Shown: positions 18,741 to 28,620, counted from the first letter of the stretch. The stretch is 54,001 nt of DNA from an uncultured Geobacteraceae bacterium (GCA_903901875.1 CAIUSO010000155.1:1-54001), one strand, 5' to 3'. Numbers and translations: made by a program. The notes: generated by a model from the sequence alone, not told the origin.

Positions 18741-20459
18741 TTATGGCCCCAACTCCGCCAACTGACGATAGAGGGTCATGCGGCTGATACCAAGCATTTT
18801 TGCAGCCCGCACCTTGTTACCACCCGATGCGGCAAGGGCATCGTCGATTGTCAGTATGACAGCTTGCGACACGGTGCCTTCACCACCGGCAATTGGCACT
18901 GGCGGTGCAGCACCCCGCAGATCCGGCGGGAGATCATCTACGGAAATAATCGAAGATTTGCAGAGAATGCAGGCATGCTCAATGGCATGTTCCAGCTCAC
19001 GGACATTACCGGGCCATTCATAGGTAGTGAAAAGAGCCGCCACATCATGGGATACTGCCGTGACCGCCTTGGAAAAGCGGGTATTAAATTGCATCAAAAA
19101 GTGAGCCACCAGCAGCTCGGTATCATCCCGGCGACTCCGCAACGGCGGCACATCGAGACGCACCACATTCAATCGGTAGTAGAGATCCTGGCGAAAAATT
19201 CCCTGGGCAACTTTTTCGGCCAGACTCTGGTTGGAGGCTGCAATAATGCGCACATCAACCTTTATGGAATGGGACTCCCCCACCCGTTCAAACTCACTCT
19301 CCTGCAATACCCGTAACAGCCTCATCTGAATAGCAGGTGAAATATCGCCGATTTCATCAAGAAACAGCGTGCCTCCATGGGCTTTCTGAAATCGACCGAC
19401 CTTATCTGCTATGGCACCGGTAAAGGCACCCCGTACATGACCAAACAGTTCACTCTCCAGCAGGTGTTCGGACAGCGCCGAGCAGTTGACCTTGACAAAG
19501 GGCCCCTTTGCACGGGAACCGCTTTCGTGAAGAGCCGCAGCGACCAACTCTTTTCCGGTGCCACTCTCTCCGAAGATCAGCACCGTTGTCGGCAGATCGG
19601 CAAGGGATTCAATCATCGAGTAGACCCGCTGCATGGCTTCCGACGCCCCCACAATGCCATGAAAGCGTCCCCGACGCTGCTGGGTACGTTCAAGTTCCAC
19701 CAGTGCTGTTTCGTCACGAATCACCGCCACGGCCCCGCTGATGGCACCGTCTGACTCGACCACCGGGGTTGCCGTCACCGTAACCACCCTGGCCTTCCCT
19801 CCGTGGGAACGACATTCAATGCGCTTCAGCTCGCGGGAAGTGCCGTTTTCCAGAACCTCCAGCAGCAGGGAACGGCACTCACCACCACAGCCGAGCTTGA
19901 TTTCTGCGGCACCAATTCCAATCAACTCCCGACCATAGCCGCATATCCGCTCGGCGGTACTATTGAACTGCACCAGACAACCTTCACGATCAACCATGAG
20001 TATACTGTCAGAAACGGTACGAAAAATGGCATCCAGATTGGCACGATGACGTTCCCGCTCGTCATTAAAACTTTTGACACTCAGGGCATGGCGGGTAATG
20101 GCAATCAGCGTTTCATAGCGGACCGGCTTGGTGATGTAATCGAAGGCACCGAGCCTGACCGCTTCGACGGCAGACTCCAGTTTGGGAGCACCGGTAAACA
20201 TAACCACCTGCACGGCACTGTCCACCTCCTTGATCTCCCTCAACAGATCAAGGCCATTCTCACCGGCAAGACTAATATCAAGAAATGCCACATCAAAGCG
20301 ATGATTCTGAAGCAGTGCCCGGGCCTCCCCGATATGGGCGGCAGACTCGACCCGATATCCCTCTTTTTTCAATAATGTCCCAAGGGTGAAACGAATTCCT
20401 TCTTCATCATCGACGAGCAGAATACGATTGTGTGGTTGCTGCGGCGGCACGATTGTCAC
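18741..20459 (-). CDS. NtrC-type sigma-54-dependent response regulator (REC-PAS-AAA+-HTH)
   Basis: This is a 572-residue protein with a receiver (LLVDDEEG; phosphoacceptor in VAFLDISLAG; about 12-125), a PAS domain (about 135-255), and an AAA+ domain with Walker A GESGTGKE, the GAFTGA sigma-54 contact loop and Walker B LFLDEIGD. A Fis-type HTH (ARAAKMLGISRMTLYRQL) ends the protein. All elements for activating sigma-54 RNA polymerase are present. The GTG at 20459 is three bases from GTG 20450 in frame; the latter has a better-placed AAGGGGTGA. It heads the locus. Confidence 0.94.
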   Translation of the reverse strand: MTIVPPQQPHNRILLVDDEEGIRFTLGTLLKKEGYRVESAAHIGEARALLQNHRFDVAFLDISLAGENGLDLLREIKEVDSAVQVVMFTGAPKLESAVEAVRLGAFDYITKPVRYETLIAITRHALSVKSFNDERERHRANLDAIFRTVSDSILMVDREGCLVQFNSTAERICGYGRELIGIGAAEIKLGCGGECRSLLLEVLENGTSRELKRIECRSHGGKARVVTVTATPVVESDGAISGAVAVIRDETALVELERTQQRRGRFHGIVGASEAMQRVYSMIESLADLPTTVLIFGESGTGKELVAAALHESGSRAKGPFVKVNCSALSEHLLESELFGHVRGAFTGAIADKVGRFQKAHGGTLFLDEIGDISPAIQMRLLRVLQESEFERVGESHSIKVDVRIIAASNQSLAEKVAQGIFRQDLYYRLNVVRLDVPPLRSRRDDTELLVAHFLMQFNTRFSKAVTAVSHDVAALFTTYEWPGNVRELEHAIEHACILCKSSIISVDDLPPDLRGAAPPVPIAGGEGTVSQAVILTIDDALAASGGNKVRAAKMLGISRMTLYRQLAELGP

Positions 20460-20501
20460 CCCTTCTTAACGGGAAAATCTCCATGTGGTCTTTCAAAGAA
20501 G

Positions 20502-20531
20502 AATATAATACAATTTGCATCTCCGTACCAA
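20502..20531 (-). promoter_or_regulatory. Candidate sigma-70 promoter for the sigma-54 activator gene
   Basis: On the minus strand TTGGTA (20531-20526) and TATATT (20507-20502) are separated by 18 bp and lie about 45 bp upstream of the start codon. The match was found by eye; the region is AT-rich, so chance matches are possible. Confidence 0.35.
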
Positions 20532-20631
20532 TAGAATAAAAGACAAAAAAACGGCAACAATATTGACCTGACCATCAGAGTAAGGTACTTTGTAGTATTA
20601 TTTCGGCTCCGTGAAAGGAATCATCTGCTCT

Positions 20632-21099
20632 ATGTCGCGACCATCCTGGGACCAATATTTTATGGATATCACACATCTGGTGGCCACCCGCTCTTCCTGC
20701 ATGCGCCGTCAGGTGGGCGCACTGCTGGTGAAAGATCGTAATATTCTTGCCACCGGCTATAACGGTGTGCCGTCGGGAATCACCCATTGTGAAGCAACCG
20801 GCTGCCTCCGTGCCAAACTTGGCGTCCCCTCCGGGGAACGTCACGAACTCTGCCGCGGGCTCCATGCCGAGCAGAACGCCATTATTCAAGCGGCCAAGCA
20901 TGGCACGACCATTAACGGCGCAACTCTCTATTGCACCACCATGCCCTGTATCATCTGTACTAAAATGATTATCAATGCCGGTATTACAACCGTCATGTAC
21001 GGTGAGGGGTATACCGATGAGCTGGCACGGGAAATGATTGCCGAAGCGGCCATTGAAGTTATCCAGTTCACCTCTCCCGGTCCGGAGGGTTCGGCATGA
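20632..21099 (+). CDS. comEB: dCMP deaminase (ComEB family)
   Basis: This 155-residue zinc-dependent deaminase converts dCMP to dUMP for thymidylate synthesis. The catalytic motif LHAEQNAI supplies a Zn ligand and the proton-shuttling Glu; [10 protein letters not shown] supplies the two Cys ligands. It starts at ATG 20632; AAAGGAA lies about 11-13 bp upstream. It overlaps nrdR by 4 bp (ATGA), making a nucleotide-metabolism pair at the head of the riboflavin operon. Confidence 0.92.
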   Translation: MSRPSWDQYFMDITHLVATRSSCMRRQVGALLVKDRNILATGYNGVPSGITHCEATGCLRAKLGVPSGERHELCRGLHAEQNAIIQAAKHGTTINGATLYCTTMPCIICTKMIINAGITTVMYGEGYTDELAREMIAEAAIEVIQFTSPGPEGSA

Positions 21100-21548
21100 A
21101 ATGCCCCTTCTGCGGTCATCCGGACAGTAAGGTCATCGACTCTCGCCCCGACAAGGGGGGGGCGACAATCCGCCGTCGCCGCGAGTGTGAAGAGTGCGCA
21201 AAACGATTTACCACCCACGAACGGGTCGAGGAAATGCTCCCCCAGGTGTGTAAAAAGGATGGGCGGCGGGAGCCGTTTGACCGGATGAAGATCATTTCCG
21301 GCATAAAGAAAGCCTGTGAAAAGCGGCCGATTCCGGTTGAAGATATCGAGCATATGGTGGATCGCCTGGAAGCCAGATTGCAGGAGTCAACGGACAAGGA
21401 AATTTCCACCACCGCCATTGGTGAATGGCTTATGAAAGAGCTGCACGGCATGGACGAGGTCGCCTATGTGCGGTTTGCCTCGGTGTACCGGTCGTTCCGT
21501 GATATCGGTGAGTTCATGCAGGAATTACAGGATCTGTTAAAGAGATAG
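21096..21548 (+). CDS. nrdR: Transcriptional repressor NrdR
   Basis: This is a 150-residue protein with an N-terminal zinc ribbon ([17 protein letters not shown], then [12 protein letters not shown]) followed by an ATP-cone (about 48-138, beginning [11 protein letters not shown]). NrdR senses ATP/dATP and represses ribonucleotide reductase genes. The length is normal. It is translationally coupled to comEB through ATGA and is 5 bp before ribD. No NrdR box pair was recognised in this window. Confidence 0.97.
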   Translation: MKCPFCGHPDSKVIDSRPDKGGATIRRRRECEECAKRFTTHERVEEMLPQVCKKDGRREPFDRMKIISGIKKACEKRPIPVEDIEHMVDRLEARLQESTDKEISTTAIGEWLMKELHGMDEVAYVRFASVYRSFRDIGEFMQELQDLLKR

Positions 21549-21553
21549 GACAC

Positions 21554-22657
21554 ATGCCTACAGACGCCACTTACATGAAACGCGCCCTGCAACTGGCCCG
21601 TCGGGGAGTCGGCACCACATACCCGAATCCGGCGGTCGGCTGCGTGATCGTCAAACAGGGTGCCATCATTGGTGAAGGATGGCACAAGCGGGCGGGGGGA
21701 CACCACGCCGAAGTTCACGCCCTTGCCATGGCCGGAGCAGATGCTGCGGGGGCCGATGTGTACGTGACACTGGAACCATGCAGCCATACCGGCAGAACGC
21801 CCCCCTGCTGTGATGCTTTGATACGAGCAGGTGTGAAACGGGTCATTATCGGCAGCGGCGATGCCAATCCCCAGGTCAACGGTGGTGGGATGCGGGCATT
21901 ACAGCGGGCCGGAATCGAAACCCTCAGCGGCATCCTTGAAGATAAATGCCGGGAACTTAACCGGGCTTTTTTGAAATTCATGGCCACCGGTCGCCCCCAT
22001 ACCACCCTGAAATGTGCCATGACCCTTGACGGTAAGATCGCCTGTACATCGGGGGATTCACGCTGGATCAGCTGCGAGGCATCCCGCACTCTGGTCCATC
22101 GGATGCGTGCCGCCAGTAACGCCATCATGGTGGGGGTTGGGACGGTACTGGCCGATGATCCCCGCTTGACGGTCCGCCACGTGGCGGGCATTGACCCGCT
22201 GCGGATTGTCGTGGACAGTCGGCTCCGCACACCGGAACGTGCCGCCTTGCTCTCGGCAGAACTTGCCCCCGGCACATTAATCGCAACCAGAGAGACGGCA
22301 CCGGAACTTCACAGCCGCTTTCTTGAAAAGGGTATTGAACTACTGTTTTGCAAGCCCCACGGAGAGCAGGTTGATCTTTGTGATCTTTGGGAAAAACTTG
22401 GTGCGCGGGGAATCCAGTCCCTCCTGCTTGAAGGGGGGAGTCGTCTGGCGGGTGAAGCTCTTCACCGGGGACTCATCGATGAATGCGTATTTTTCTACGC
22501 ACCGAAAGTTGTGGGTGCCGACGGGATTTCGCCATTTGGCTTCACCGGCACCACCGACATGTCCCGGGCGATAACCTTCCATACCTTGAAATCACGACGT
22601 GTGGGCACCGATATCATGGTCACCGCATATCCGGAGAACCGATGTTTACAGGATTAA
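21554..22657 (+). CDS. ribD: Riboflavin biosynthesis deaminase/reductase RibD
   Basis: This is a 367-residue bifunctional enzyme. The N-terminal deaminase (about 1-145) has the Zn motif HHAEVHAL and LEPCSHTGRTPPC. The C-terminal reductase (about 150-365) includes TLKCAMTLDGKIA and LLLEGGSRLAGEAL. It converts the GTP cyclohydrolase II product to 5-amino-6-ribitylamino-uracil phosphate using NADPH. ATAGGA lies four bases before the ATG. Its 3' end overlaps ribE by 16 bp. Confidence 0.97.
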   Translation: MPTDATYMKRALQLARRGVGTTYPNPAVGCVIVKQGAIIGEGWHKRAGGHHAEVHALAMAGADAAGADVYVTLEPCSHTGRTPPCCDALIRAGVKRVIIGSGDANPQVNGGGMRALQRAGIETLSGILEDKCRELNRAFLKFMATGRPHTTLKCAMTLDGKIACTSGDSRWISCEASRTLVHRMRAASNAIMVGVGTVLADDPRLTVRHVAGIDPLRIVVDSRLRTPERAALLSAELAPGTLIATRETAPELHSRFLEKGIELLFCKPHGEQVDLCDLWEKLGARGIQSLLLEGGSRLAGEALHRGLIDECVFFYAPKVVGADGISPFGFTGTTDMSRAITFHTLKSRRVGTDIMVTAYPENRCLQD

Positions 22658-23283
22658 TCGAAGATACCGGCCGGGTCACGGCCCTTCTCCGCCAAGGTGA
22701 GGCAGCATTTCTTACCGTTGAAACGACACTGCCCACTGGAGAAATCGCCATCGGTGACTCCGTAGCCGTGAACGGTGCCTGCCTGACCGTTACAGGCCGC
22801 AGTGGACAATCCCTGACCTTTGACGTTTCACCGGAAAGCCTGTCCCGCACCACCACCGGCACCCTGGGAAGCGGTAAACCGGTCAATCTGGAGCGGGCTC
22901 TCCGGCTCGGAGACCGTCTTGGAGGGCACATCGTTTCAGGCCATGTGGACTGCGTCGGCCAACTGTCCCGCAGCGACACCCGTTCCGGAAATCACCAACT
23001 CCAGTTCACCCTTCCACCCGACCAGAGCCGTTACCTGGTCGAAAAGGGTTCGGTAACCATCGACGGCATCAGCCTGACCGTTAACATGGTTTCCCGGGAA
23101 AGTTTTACGGTGAACATCATACCCCACACCTTTGGCACTACAACCCTGAAGCAGTTGAAGATCGGCGACCGGGTTAATATCGAAACCGATATCATCGGCA
23201 AGTATGTGGAACGGCTGACAGCACCGTGGAAACCGGATAGCGGTCTGACCATGAAGACCCTGGCCGAAAACGGATTTATTTAA
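22642..23283 (+). CDS. ribE: Riboflavin synthase (alpha type)
   Basis: This is a 213-residue protein of two homologous lumazine-binding domains, starting [12 protein letters not shown] and repeating after about residue 97 ([11 protein letters not shown], then [12 protein letters not shown]). It dismutates two dimethyl-ribityllumazine molecules to riboflavin. The ATG at 22642 has GGAG six bases upstream and lies inside the end of ribD. The family's near-invariant N-terminus fixes the start. Confidence 0.96.
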   Translation: MFTGLIEDTGRVTALLRQGEAAFLTVETTLPTGEIAIGDSVAVNGACLTVTGRSGQSLTFDVSPESLSRTTTGTLGSGKPVNLERALRLGDRLGGHIVSGHVDCVGQLSRSDTRSGNHQLQFTLPPDQSRYLVEKGSVTIDGISLTVNMVSRESFTVNIIPHTFGTTTLKQLKIGDRVNIETDIIGKYVERLTAPWKPDSGLTMKTLAENGFI

Positions 23284-23321
23284 AAGAGTACCCACTCGCA
23301 CCATAACTGAAAGGAATGTTC

Positions 23322-24527
23322 ATGTCCGTTGCAACTATTGCAGAAGCTATCGAAGACATTCGCCAGGGCAAAATGGTTATCCTGGTTGACGATGAAGACC
23401 GTGAAAACGAGGGGGATCTGACCCTGGCGGCCGAAGCGGCCACCCCGGAGAATATCAACTTCATGGCGAAATACGGCAGAGGGCTCATCTGCCTCACCCT
23501 GACCCCGGAGAAATGCGATGAATTGGGGCTTCGCCCCATGGTTCGGGACAATACCTCCCCCTTTGAAACCGCCTTTACCGTCTCCATCGAAGCGAAACAC
23601 GGGGTCACCACCGGCATTTCTGCGGCCGACCGGGCCCACACCATCGTCACTGCGGTGGCCGACGGTGCCAGTGCCGCCGACCTTGTCAGCCCCGGTCATA
23701 TTTTCCCCCTCAAGGCCCGCAGAGGTGGGGTACTGGTCCGTTTGGGACAGACCGAAGGCTCGGTGGATCTGGCACGGCTTGCCGGTAAAAGACCCTCCGG
23801 AGTTATCTGCGAAATAATGAATGACGACGGCACCATGGCACGCATGCCCGAATTAAAGCTGTTTGCCAAAGAGCACAACATCAAGATCTGCACCATCGCC
23901 GATCTGGTGGCCTACCGACTTAAAAACGAACGCCTGGTGCGCACCGTCGCCGAAGCCCGCCTCCCCTCTTCCTTTGGAGGCGAGTGGAGAGCCATCGGCT
24001 TTGAAAATGACATCGACAAGCTGGAGCATATCGCACTGGTAAAGGGTGAATTGAGAAAGGATCAACCCATACTGGTCAGGGTCCACTCCGAATGCCTGAC
24101 CGGAGATGTGCTGGGTAGCCAGCGCTGTGACTGCGGTGCCCAGCTCCATACGGCCATGGAACAGATTGCCGCCGAAGGGAGTGGCGTTATCCTCTATATG
24201 CGGCAGGAAGGGCGCGGCATCGGTCTGGTTAACAAACTGCGGGCCTACGAACTGCAGGACCGGGGGCGTGACACGGTGGAAGCAAATATTGAACTGGGCT
24301 TCAAGGCCGATCTGCGGGACTATGGCATTGGTGCCCAGATATTACTGGCGTTGGGCATCACCAAAGTTCGGCTGCTGACCAATAATCCAAAGAAGCTTAT
24401 CGGGTTGCAGGGGTATGGGATCGATATCATTGAACGTGTTTCCATTGAGTCGGAGCCGACGGAGACAAACCGGGATTACCTGGAAACAAAACGTGAAAAA
24501 ATGGGACATCTGCTGGGTAATCTGTAA
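23322..24527 (+). CDS. ribBA: DHBP synthase / GTP cyclohydrolase II
   Basis: This is a 401-residue bifunctional protein. The N-terminal RibB half (about 1-200) has [11 protein letters not shown] and HTGHT-like [12 protein letters not shown]. The C-terminal RibA half has the zinc-binding Cys cluster [15 protein letters not shown] and [20 protein letters not shown]. It supplies both riboflavin precursors. I chose ATG 23322 rather than 23316 because AAAGGA at 23310-23315 would abut the first ATG. It lies 38 bp after ribE. Confidence 0.96.
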   Translation: MSVATIAEAIEDIRQGKMVILVDDEDRENEGDLTLAAEAATPENINFMAKYGRGLICLTLTPEKCDELGLRPMVRDNTSPFETAFTVSIEAKHGVTTGISAADRAHTIVTAVADGASAADLVSPGHIFPLKARRGGVLVRLGQTEGSVDLARLAGKRPSGVICEIMNDDGTMARMPELKLFAKEHNIKICTIADLVAYRLKNERLVRTVAEARLPSSFGGEWRAIGFENDIDKLEHIALVKGELRKDQPILVRVHSECLTGDVLGSQRCDCGAQLHTAMEQIAAEGSGVILYMRQEGRGIGLVNKLRAYELQDRGRDTVEANIELGFKADLRDYGIGAQILLALGITKVRLLTNNPKKLIGLQGYGIDIIERVSIESEPTETNRDYLETKREKMGHLLGNL

Positions 24528-25055
24528 ATGAAGCTACTGCTCCACATCTGTTGCGGCCCCTGCGCCCTGTTCCCGTTGAAAAAGCTGCGGGAGGCGGGTC
24601 ATGAGGTGACCGGATTTTTTTACAACCATAACATTCACCCCTATCAGGAGTATGTCAAACGGCGCGATGCTGCCGTTCAGATGGCGGAACAGGAGGCACT
24701 CCCCCTGATTCTCCGGGATGACTATGACCTTGAAGGATTTCTGGCCTCTGTGGCAGCCACTCCGTCCACACGCTGCAGTTATTGTTATGCCTCACGGCTT
24801 ACGGCGACGGCAGAGGCAGCGGTGGCCGGAGGTTTTGAAGCATATACGGCCTCGCTCCTCTACAGCAGATATCAGAAACATGAAGAAATACGGCTTCGGG
24901 GAGAACAGATCGGCGCAGAACAGGGAGTAGCATTTTATTATGAGGATTTTCGTCCCGGCTGGCAGGAGGGGATCAGGCTCTCCCGGGAACAGGGGTTATA
25001 CCGCCAGCAGTACTGCGGCTGTATCTATAGCGAAAAAGAGCGGTACGCACGATAA
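24528..25055 (+). CDS. queH: Epoxyqueuosine reductase QueH
   Basis: This is a 175-residue DUF208/QueH protein rich in conserved cysteines: HICCGPCALFP at the N-terminus, RCSYCYASRL in the middle and QYCGCIYSE at the end. QueH carries out the last step of queuosine tRNA modification using an iron-sulfur cluster. Its ATG directly abuts the stop of ribBA (TAAATG), so it depends on that transcript. In many relatives ribH and nusB occupy this position instead. Confidence 0.92.
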   Translation: MKLLLHICCGPCALFPLKKLREAGHEVTGFFYNHNIHPYQEYVKRRDAAVQMAEQEALPLILRDDYDLEGFLASVAATPSTRCSYCYASRLTATAEAAVAGGFEAYTASLLYSRYQKHEEIRLRGEQIGAEQGVAFYYEDFRPGWQEGIRLSREQGLYRQQYCGCIYSEKERYAR

Positions 25056-25073
25056 AAACCGACAGCTGCAACT

Positions 25074-25104
25074 AAAAAAGCCCGTGATAATCACGGGCTT
25101 TTTT
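25074..25104. terminator. Bidirectional intrinsic terminator
   Basis: A perfect 14-bp stem (aaaaaagcccgtga with its complement) around a TAA loop has A-tracts and T-tracts on both sides. It lies between the convergent queH and ferredoxin genes and can serve both. Confidence 0.9.
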
Positions 25105-25125
25105 AGTTTTTGACGGTACAGCTGC

Positions 25126-25293
25126 TTACGCGTGGATAGCGCTTACGGGACAAGTATCTACACATGCTCCGCAGTCGATGCAGATATCTGCGTCAATAGC
25201 ACGCTTTGCACCCTGCTCGCTAATAGCGTTAACCGGGCAGGAATCCTCACATGCTGCACAGCTCGTGCAATCATCAGTAATTGTATGGGCCAC
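25126..25293 (-). CDS. 2[4Fe-4S] ferredoxin
   Basis: This 55-residue protein starts at GTG 25293, behind a near-perfect ribosome binding site (AAGGAGGTGA, about five bases before the start). It has two classic cluster motifs: Cys9, 12, 15 and 19 followed by Pro, and Cys38, 41, 44 and 48 followed by Pro. It is a clostridial-type low-potential electron carrier in the cytosol. It stands alone between a terminator and an AT-rich region that also carries the acetate kinase promoter on the other strand. Confidence 0.95.
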   Translation of the reverse strand: MAHTITDDCTSCAACEDSCPVNAISEQGAKRAIDADICIDCGACVDTCPVSAIHA

Positions 25294-25410
25294 AATGTCA
25301 CCTCCTTGTAAGATGTGCTTCGTTTCAGAAGCGTCTGTGATGTACCATACCGTATTTTAAATGTCCAGCAAAGAAATTTCAGTTGAACGAATCTCTCTTC
25401 ATATATTTAG

Positions 25411-25439
25411 TTGAATTCATTTCAGGATACGTGTATATA
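25411..25439 (+). promoter_or_regulatory. Candidate sigma-70 promoter of ackA
   Basis: TTGAAT (25411-25416) and TATATA (25434-25439) with a 17-bp spacer lie about 95 bp before the acetate kinase start in an AT-rich segment (25300-25530). This was found by eye only. Confidence 0.35.
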
Positions 25440-25534
25440 TCAAAAACAGTTTTATTACAGCTAGTTATTTTAGTTTAGATGTTATTGTTTTATTAATATT
25501 ATAACAATTAATTGTTTATTTAAAGGGGGTACAT

Positions 25535-26800
25535 ATGATCATAATGGCACTAAACTGCGGAAGTTCATCGGTAAAATACCAGCTTTTCGACTGGCAAAAA
25601 ATGGAAGTCGTTGCAAAAGGCATGGTAGAACGGGTTATCGTAGGCGGTTCTTTTATCCAGCATGAAATTCCTGGTCGTGAAAACTATGTTCATGAGCAGG
25701 ACTGTGCGAATCATAAGGAAGCCATTGATCTGGTCATCAAGACCGTCACTGACCCCCATCATGGCGTATTAAAAGGTGTTGACCAGATATCGGCCGTTGG
25801 ACACCGGGTCGTCCATGGTGGTGAAAAATTCACCTGTTCGGTCATGATAGACGAAAACGTTCTGGATGCGGTCAAGGAAGTTCAGCATCTGGCACCACTC
25901 CATAATCCTCCCAACATTGAAGGGATCGAAGCGGCCCAAGCCCTCATGCCCAAGGTTCCCCATGTTGCCATTTTTGACACCGCATTTCACCAGACCATGC
26001 CGGAACACGCCTATATCTATCCGCTCCCCTACGAGTGGTATGAGCAGCATCAGGTTCGTCGGTACGGTTTCCACGGCACCTCCCACCTCTATGTTTCAAA
26101 GAGAGCCGCCGTATTGCTCGGGAAAGACCCGAAAGAACTCAATATCGTCACCATGCATATCGGAAACGGTGTTTCCCACTGCGCCATCAAGAACGGCATT
26201 TCCGTTGACACCACCATGGGACTTACCCCCCTTGAGGGTGCGGTCATGGGAACCCGCTGCGGCGACATCGACCCGGCTATTCCCGCATTCATGATGCAGA
26301 AGAACAATCTTTCCGCCAAGGAAATTGACAGTATTCTCAACAAAAAAAGCGGTGTCATGGGAATAACCGGCCGCTTCACCGACCGCCGTGATGTCATTGA
26401 ACATGCCAACGCGGGGGATAAACGGTGCAAGCTTTCTCTGGAAATTGAGGCCTATCGTCTAAAGAAATATATCGGTGCTTTCATGGCCGTGGTCGGCAAG
26501 CTTGATGCGGTGGTTTTCACCGCCGGAGTGGGTGAGATGGGGGCGGCAATTCGTGAAATGGCCATTGAAGGACTTGACCATATCGGCATTATCCTTGACC
26601 GCGACCGGAACAAGGGTGCCATGACCAGAAAGCGGGAAACCCTGATTACCACCGATGATTCACCGGTGAAGGTGTTTGTTATACCCACCGACGAGGAACT
26701 GGTCTTCACCGAGGATGTGGTGGGTATCCTGAATGGTACCTACACCGACCACATGCATTTCGCCTATTCTTTTGCCAAGGATGATTTTGTTCGGAAATAG
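25535..26800 (+). CDS. ackA: Acetate kinase
   Basis: This is a 421-residue acetate/butyrate kinase of the ASKHA fold. The N-terminal phosphate motif is NCGSSSVKYQLF; HRVVHGGEKF, FDTAFHQTMP and HIGNGVSHCAI follow; the adenosine-site region is TPLEGAVMGTRCGDIDP. It interconverts acetyl phosphate plus ADP with acetate plus ATP, giving substrate-level ATP or acetate activation. It has AAAGGGGGT upstream of the ATG. No phosphotransacetylase gene is adjacent. The C-terminus is about 20 residues longer than the common 400-residue form. Confidence 0.97.
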   Translation: MIIMALNCGSSSVKYQLFDWQKMEVVAKGMVERVIVGGSFIQHEIPGRENYVHEQDCANHKEAIDLVIKTVTDPHHGVLKGVDQISAVGHRVVHGGEKFTCSVMIDENVLDAVKEVQHLAPLHNPPNIEGIEAAQALMPKVPHVAIFDTAFHQTMPEHAYIYPLPYEWYEQHQVRRYGFHGTSHLYVSKRAAVLLGKDPKELNIVTMHIGNGVSHCAIKNGISVDTTMGLTPLEGAVMGTRCGDIDPAIPAFMMQKNNLSAKEIDSILNKKSGVMGITGRFTDRRDVIEHANAGDKRCKLSLEIEAYRLKKYIGAFMAVVGKLDAVVFTAGVGEMGAAIREMAIEGLDHIGIILDRDRNKGAMTRKRETLITTDDSPVKVFVIPTDEELVFTEDVVGILNGTYTDHMHFAYSFAKDDFVRK

Positions 26801-26812
26801 CTCAATGTGAAC

Positions 26813-26841
26813 CTGTTGGGCACGCATGGCGTGCCCAACAG
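26813..26841. terminator. Hairpin between convergent ackA and truD
   Basis: A perfect 13-bp stem (ctgttgggcacgc with its complement) has a 3-base loop. It sits between two converging stop codons. There is no T-tract on either side, so the terminator role is likely but not certain. Confidence 0.5.
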
Positions 26842-26847
26842 CAACCG

Positions 26848-28059
26848 TTAAAAACCTTTGGTAATCTCCCGCACCAAAGAGGTGGCGTAGGAACCCCGTG
26901 GCAGGGAAAACTCCAGAAGCAGGCCATCTCCCTCCTCGTACTTCCAGGCAACGGCCTCCACCGGCACCCGCAATGCCCTCCGTTCCCCTTCCATGCGTAA
27001 TCCCCCGGGCAGATCAAAAGAATGTGCAGTAATTCCGGCACGGGCAAGTATTTCCTCTTCCGCATGCCGAATATCACCTGACGCGTGCTTCATTTTACAA
27101 CCAAACATCGGCCCACTGGGAGAAATTTCAAACCGGTCCCCCCTCTCCTGCTCTATCGCCCCCTCTTCCACCAGAAAACAGGCACCGTTCACATGCTTGA
27201 ACGCCAGGTCACCGGTGAGTATCTGATCAAGTCGGTCAATGCGCTGTGCCACCACCTGATCAAAGAGGAAGGACTGTGCTGCGGAGAGATACATTTTTTT
27301 CAAACGGGGATGGAGCACGGAAAAGGCTTTTTCCGGAGAATCGGGCCGGGCAGATAACCGTTGCAGCACCTCACGCTCACCGCGGCAATGGGGAGGAAAC
27401 AGCCGCAGAGCACCCTCAAGATCACCGGACCGGTAGGATGAAATGGCAGCAGACCATTGTTCATCGCGAACAGCCTCGGGGTCACCCATTAACCGGTCAA
27501 CAGCTTCACGCCACTCTCCCCGAAGCATGGCCAGACCGATCTGGTGTGAATTACCCTGGGCACCATAGCGCTGGTAGCCGAAATAGTTCGGCACCCCCCG
27601 CCGGATCAGCATCGCAACAATCGGTGACACCAGTTCCGTAACCAAAGGACGAACGCCTCTGACAACAACCCGAAAGCGGTTCCCCTTCAGGTGCCCCACC
27701 TTTAGTTTGTTACCATGGCGAACCGCTTCAACAACCTTGACCCCTTCAAGCTCAATGCCACGGGCCTTTTCCGGAGTCACCCACTGTACGGAAATAGTCT
27801 GCCGGGTAATGCCAACGGCATCTTTCATTCCGGCATAGCCGATATCCCGCTCGGCGACCTTAAGAGTCCGGGCAATGCGATGGATGGCTTCCAGGGTTGT
27901 AATCCCCTGTTTCTCAATGGTCAGATAGCAGTGTTCACCGGACCCGGAGGGGAGGTAAGCCGGAATCTCGTCAACCTGAAAGTCTTCGACGGTCCCCTTG
28001 ATGGTACCCCCGGTTCCGGTCATCCCGGCGGTCACATACGGTTGGAGAGTTGACATCAT
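26848..28059 (-). CDS. truD: tRNA pseudouridine(13) synthase TruD
   Basis: This is a 403-residue TruD with the catalytic Asp in GYAGMKDAVGITRQ, the FRVVVRG strand, NYFGYQRYG and the insertion domain typical of the family (about 155-310). It modifies U13 in tRNA-Glu. It starts at ATG 28059 (or ATG 28056), with GGAGG upstream, overlapping the trmL stop. The C-terminus is SLVREITKGF. Confidence 0.95.
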   Translation of the reverse strand: MMSTLQPYVTAGMTGTGGTIKGTVEDFQVDEIPAYLPSGSGEHCYLTIEKQGITTLEAIHRIARTLKVAERDIGYAGMKDAVGITRQTISVQWVTPEKARGIELEGVKVVEAVRHGNKLKVGHLKGNRFRVVVRGVRPLVTELVSPIVAMLIRRGVPNYFGYQRYGAQGNSHQIGLAMLRGEWREAVDRLMGDPEAVRDEQWSAAISSYRSGDLEGALRLFPPHCRGEREVLQRLSARPDSPEKAFSVLHPRLKKMYLSAAQSFLFDQVVAQRIDRLDQILTGDLAFKHVNGACFLVEEGAIEQERGDRFEISPSGPMFGCKMKHASGDIRHAEEEILARAGITAHSFDLPGGLRMEGERRALRVPVEAVAWKYEEGDGLLLEFSLPRGSYATSLVREITKGF

Positions 28060-28520
28060 TCCAGGCCTCCGCTTTGGCGTAATGCTTCGTACAGGACGAT
28101 ACCGGCGGACGTTGACAAATTGAGGCTCCGCACTTTTTCCGAAGGCATCGGAATGGTAAAACAGGTTTCCGGATTGGCCTCAAGAAGCTCTCCGGGGAGT
28201 CCCTTGGTTTCCTTGCCGAAGACGATATAGTCACCGGGGAGAAAGCCGGCATCCAGATAACTTCGCGTAACCTTGGTGGTCAGATAAAAGAAACGCCCCC
28301 CTTCGGCAGATGCCTGCAAGGTTTCAAGGTCAGGCCAGATCTTGAGTGAGACAAATTCCCAGTAGTCAAGGCCGGCCCGCTTCAGGTAACGGTCATCAAG
28401 GGAAAAGCCCAGCTGGCCGACCAGATGCAACACCGAACCGGTGGCAGCACAGAGACGGGCAATGTTACCGGTATTGGGTGGGATTTCGGGTTCGATAAGA
28501 ACTATATTAAATGGTTTCAT
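28056..28520 (-). CDS. trmL: tRNA (cytidine/uridine-34-2'-O)-methyltransferase TrmL
   Basis: This is a 154-residue minimal SPOUT methyltransferase: MKPFNIVLIEPEIPPNTGN at the N-terminus, FGKETKGLPG, and IPMPSEKVRSLNLSTSAGIV forming the trefoil-knot SAM site. It methylates the wobble ribose in certain leucine tRNAs. I set the start at 28520 because the family's N-terminus matches there, although the SD is weak; the frame stays open to 28571. It is coupled to truD, giving a tRNA-modification pair. Confidence 0.92.
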   Translation of the reverse strand: MKPFNIVLIEPEIPPNTGNIARLCAATGSVLHLVGQLGFSLDDRYLKRAGLDYWEFVSLKIWPDLETLQASAEGGRFFYLTTKVTRSYLDAGFLPGDYIVFGKETKGLPGELLEANPETCFTIPMPSEKVRSLNLSTSAGIVLYEALRQSGGLE

Positions 28521-28620
28521 GGAACTATGTATACCATTAATTGGCTCCACCATGCTTGCATTTTTTTTCACTCAGGTTTATTGTGATTGACTACATTCCA
28601 TGGCATTCGGAGAATCAATC

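Noticed and set aside
20460-20610. Possible plus-strand promoter TTGACC (20563) before comEB
   Set aside because: With a 17-bp spacer the -10 would be TACTTT, only three matches to consensus; too weak to annotate.
21549-23321. FMN riboswitch in the riboflavin genes
   Set aside because: The genes are overlapping or closely spaced and no RFN-like conserved blocks were seen in the leader before comEB or in the 38-bp ribE-ribBA gap.
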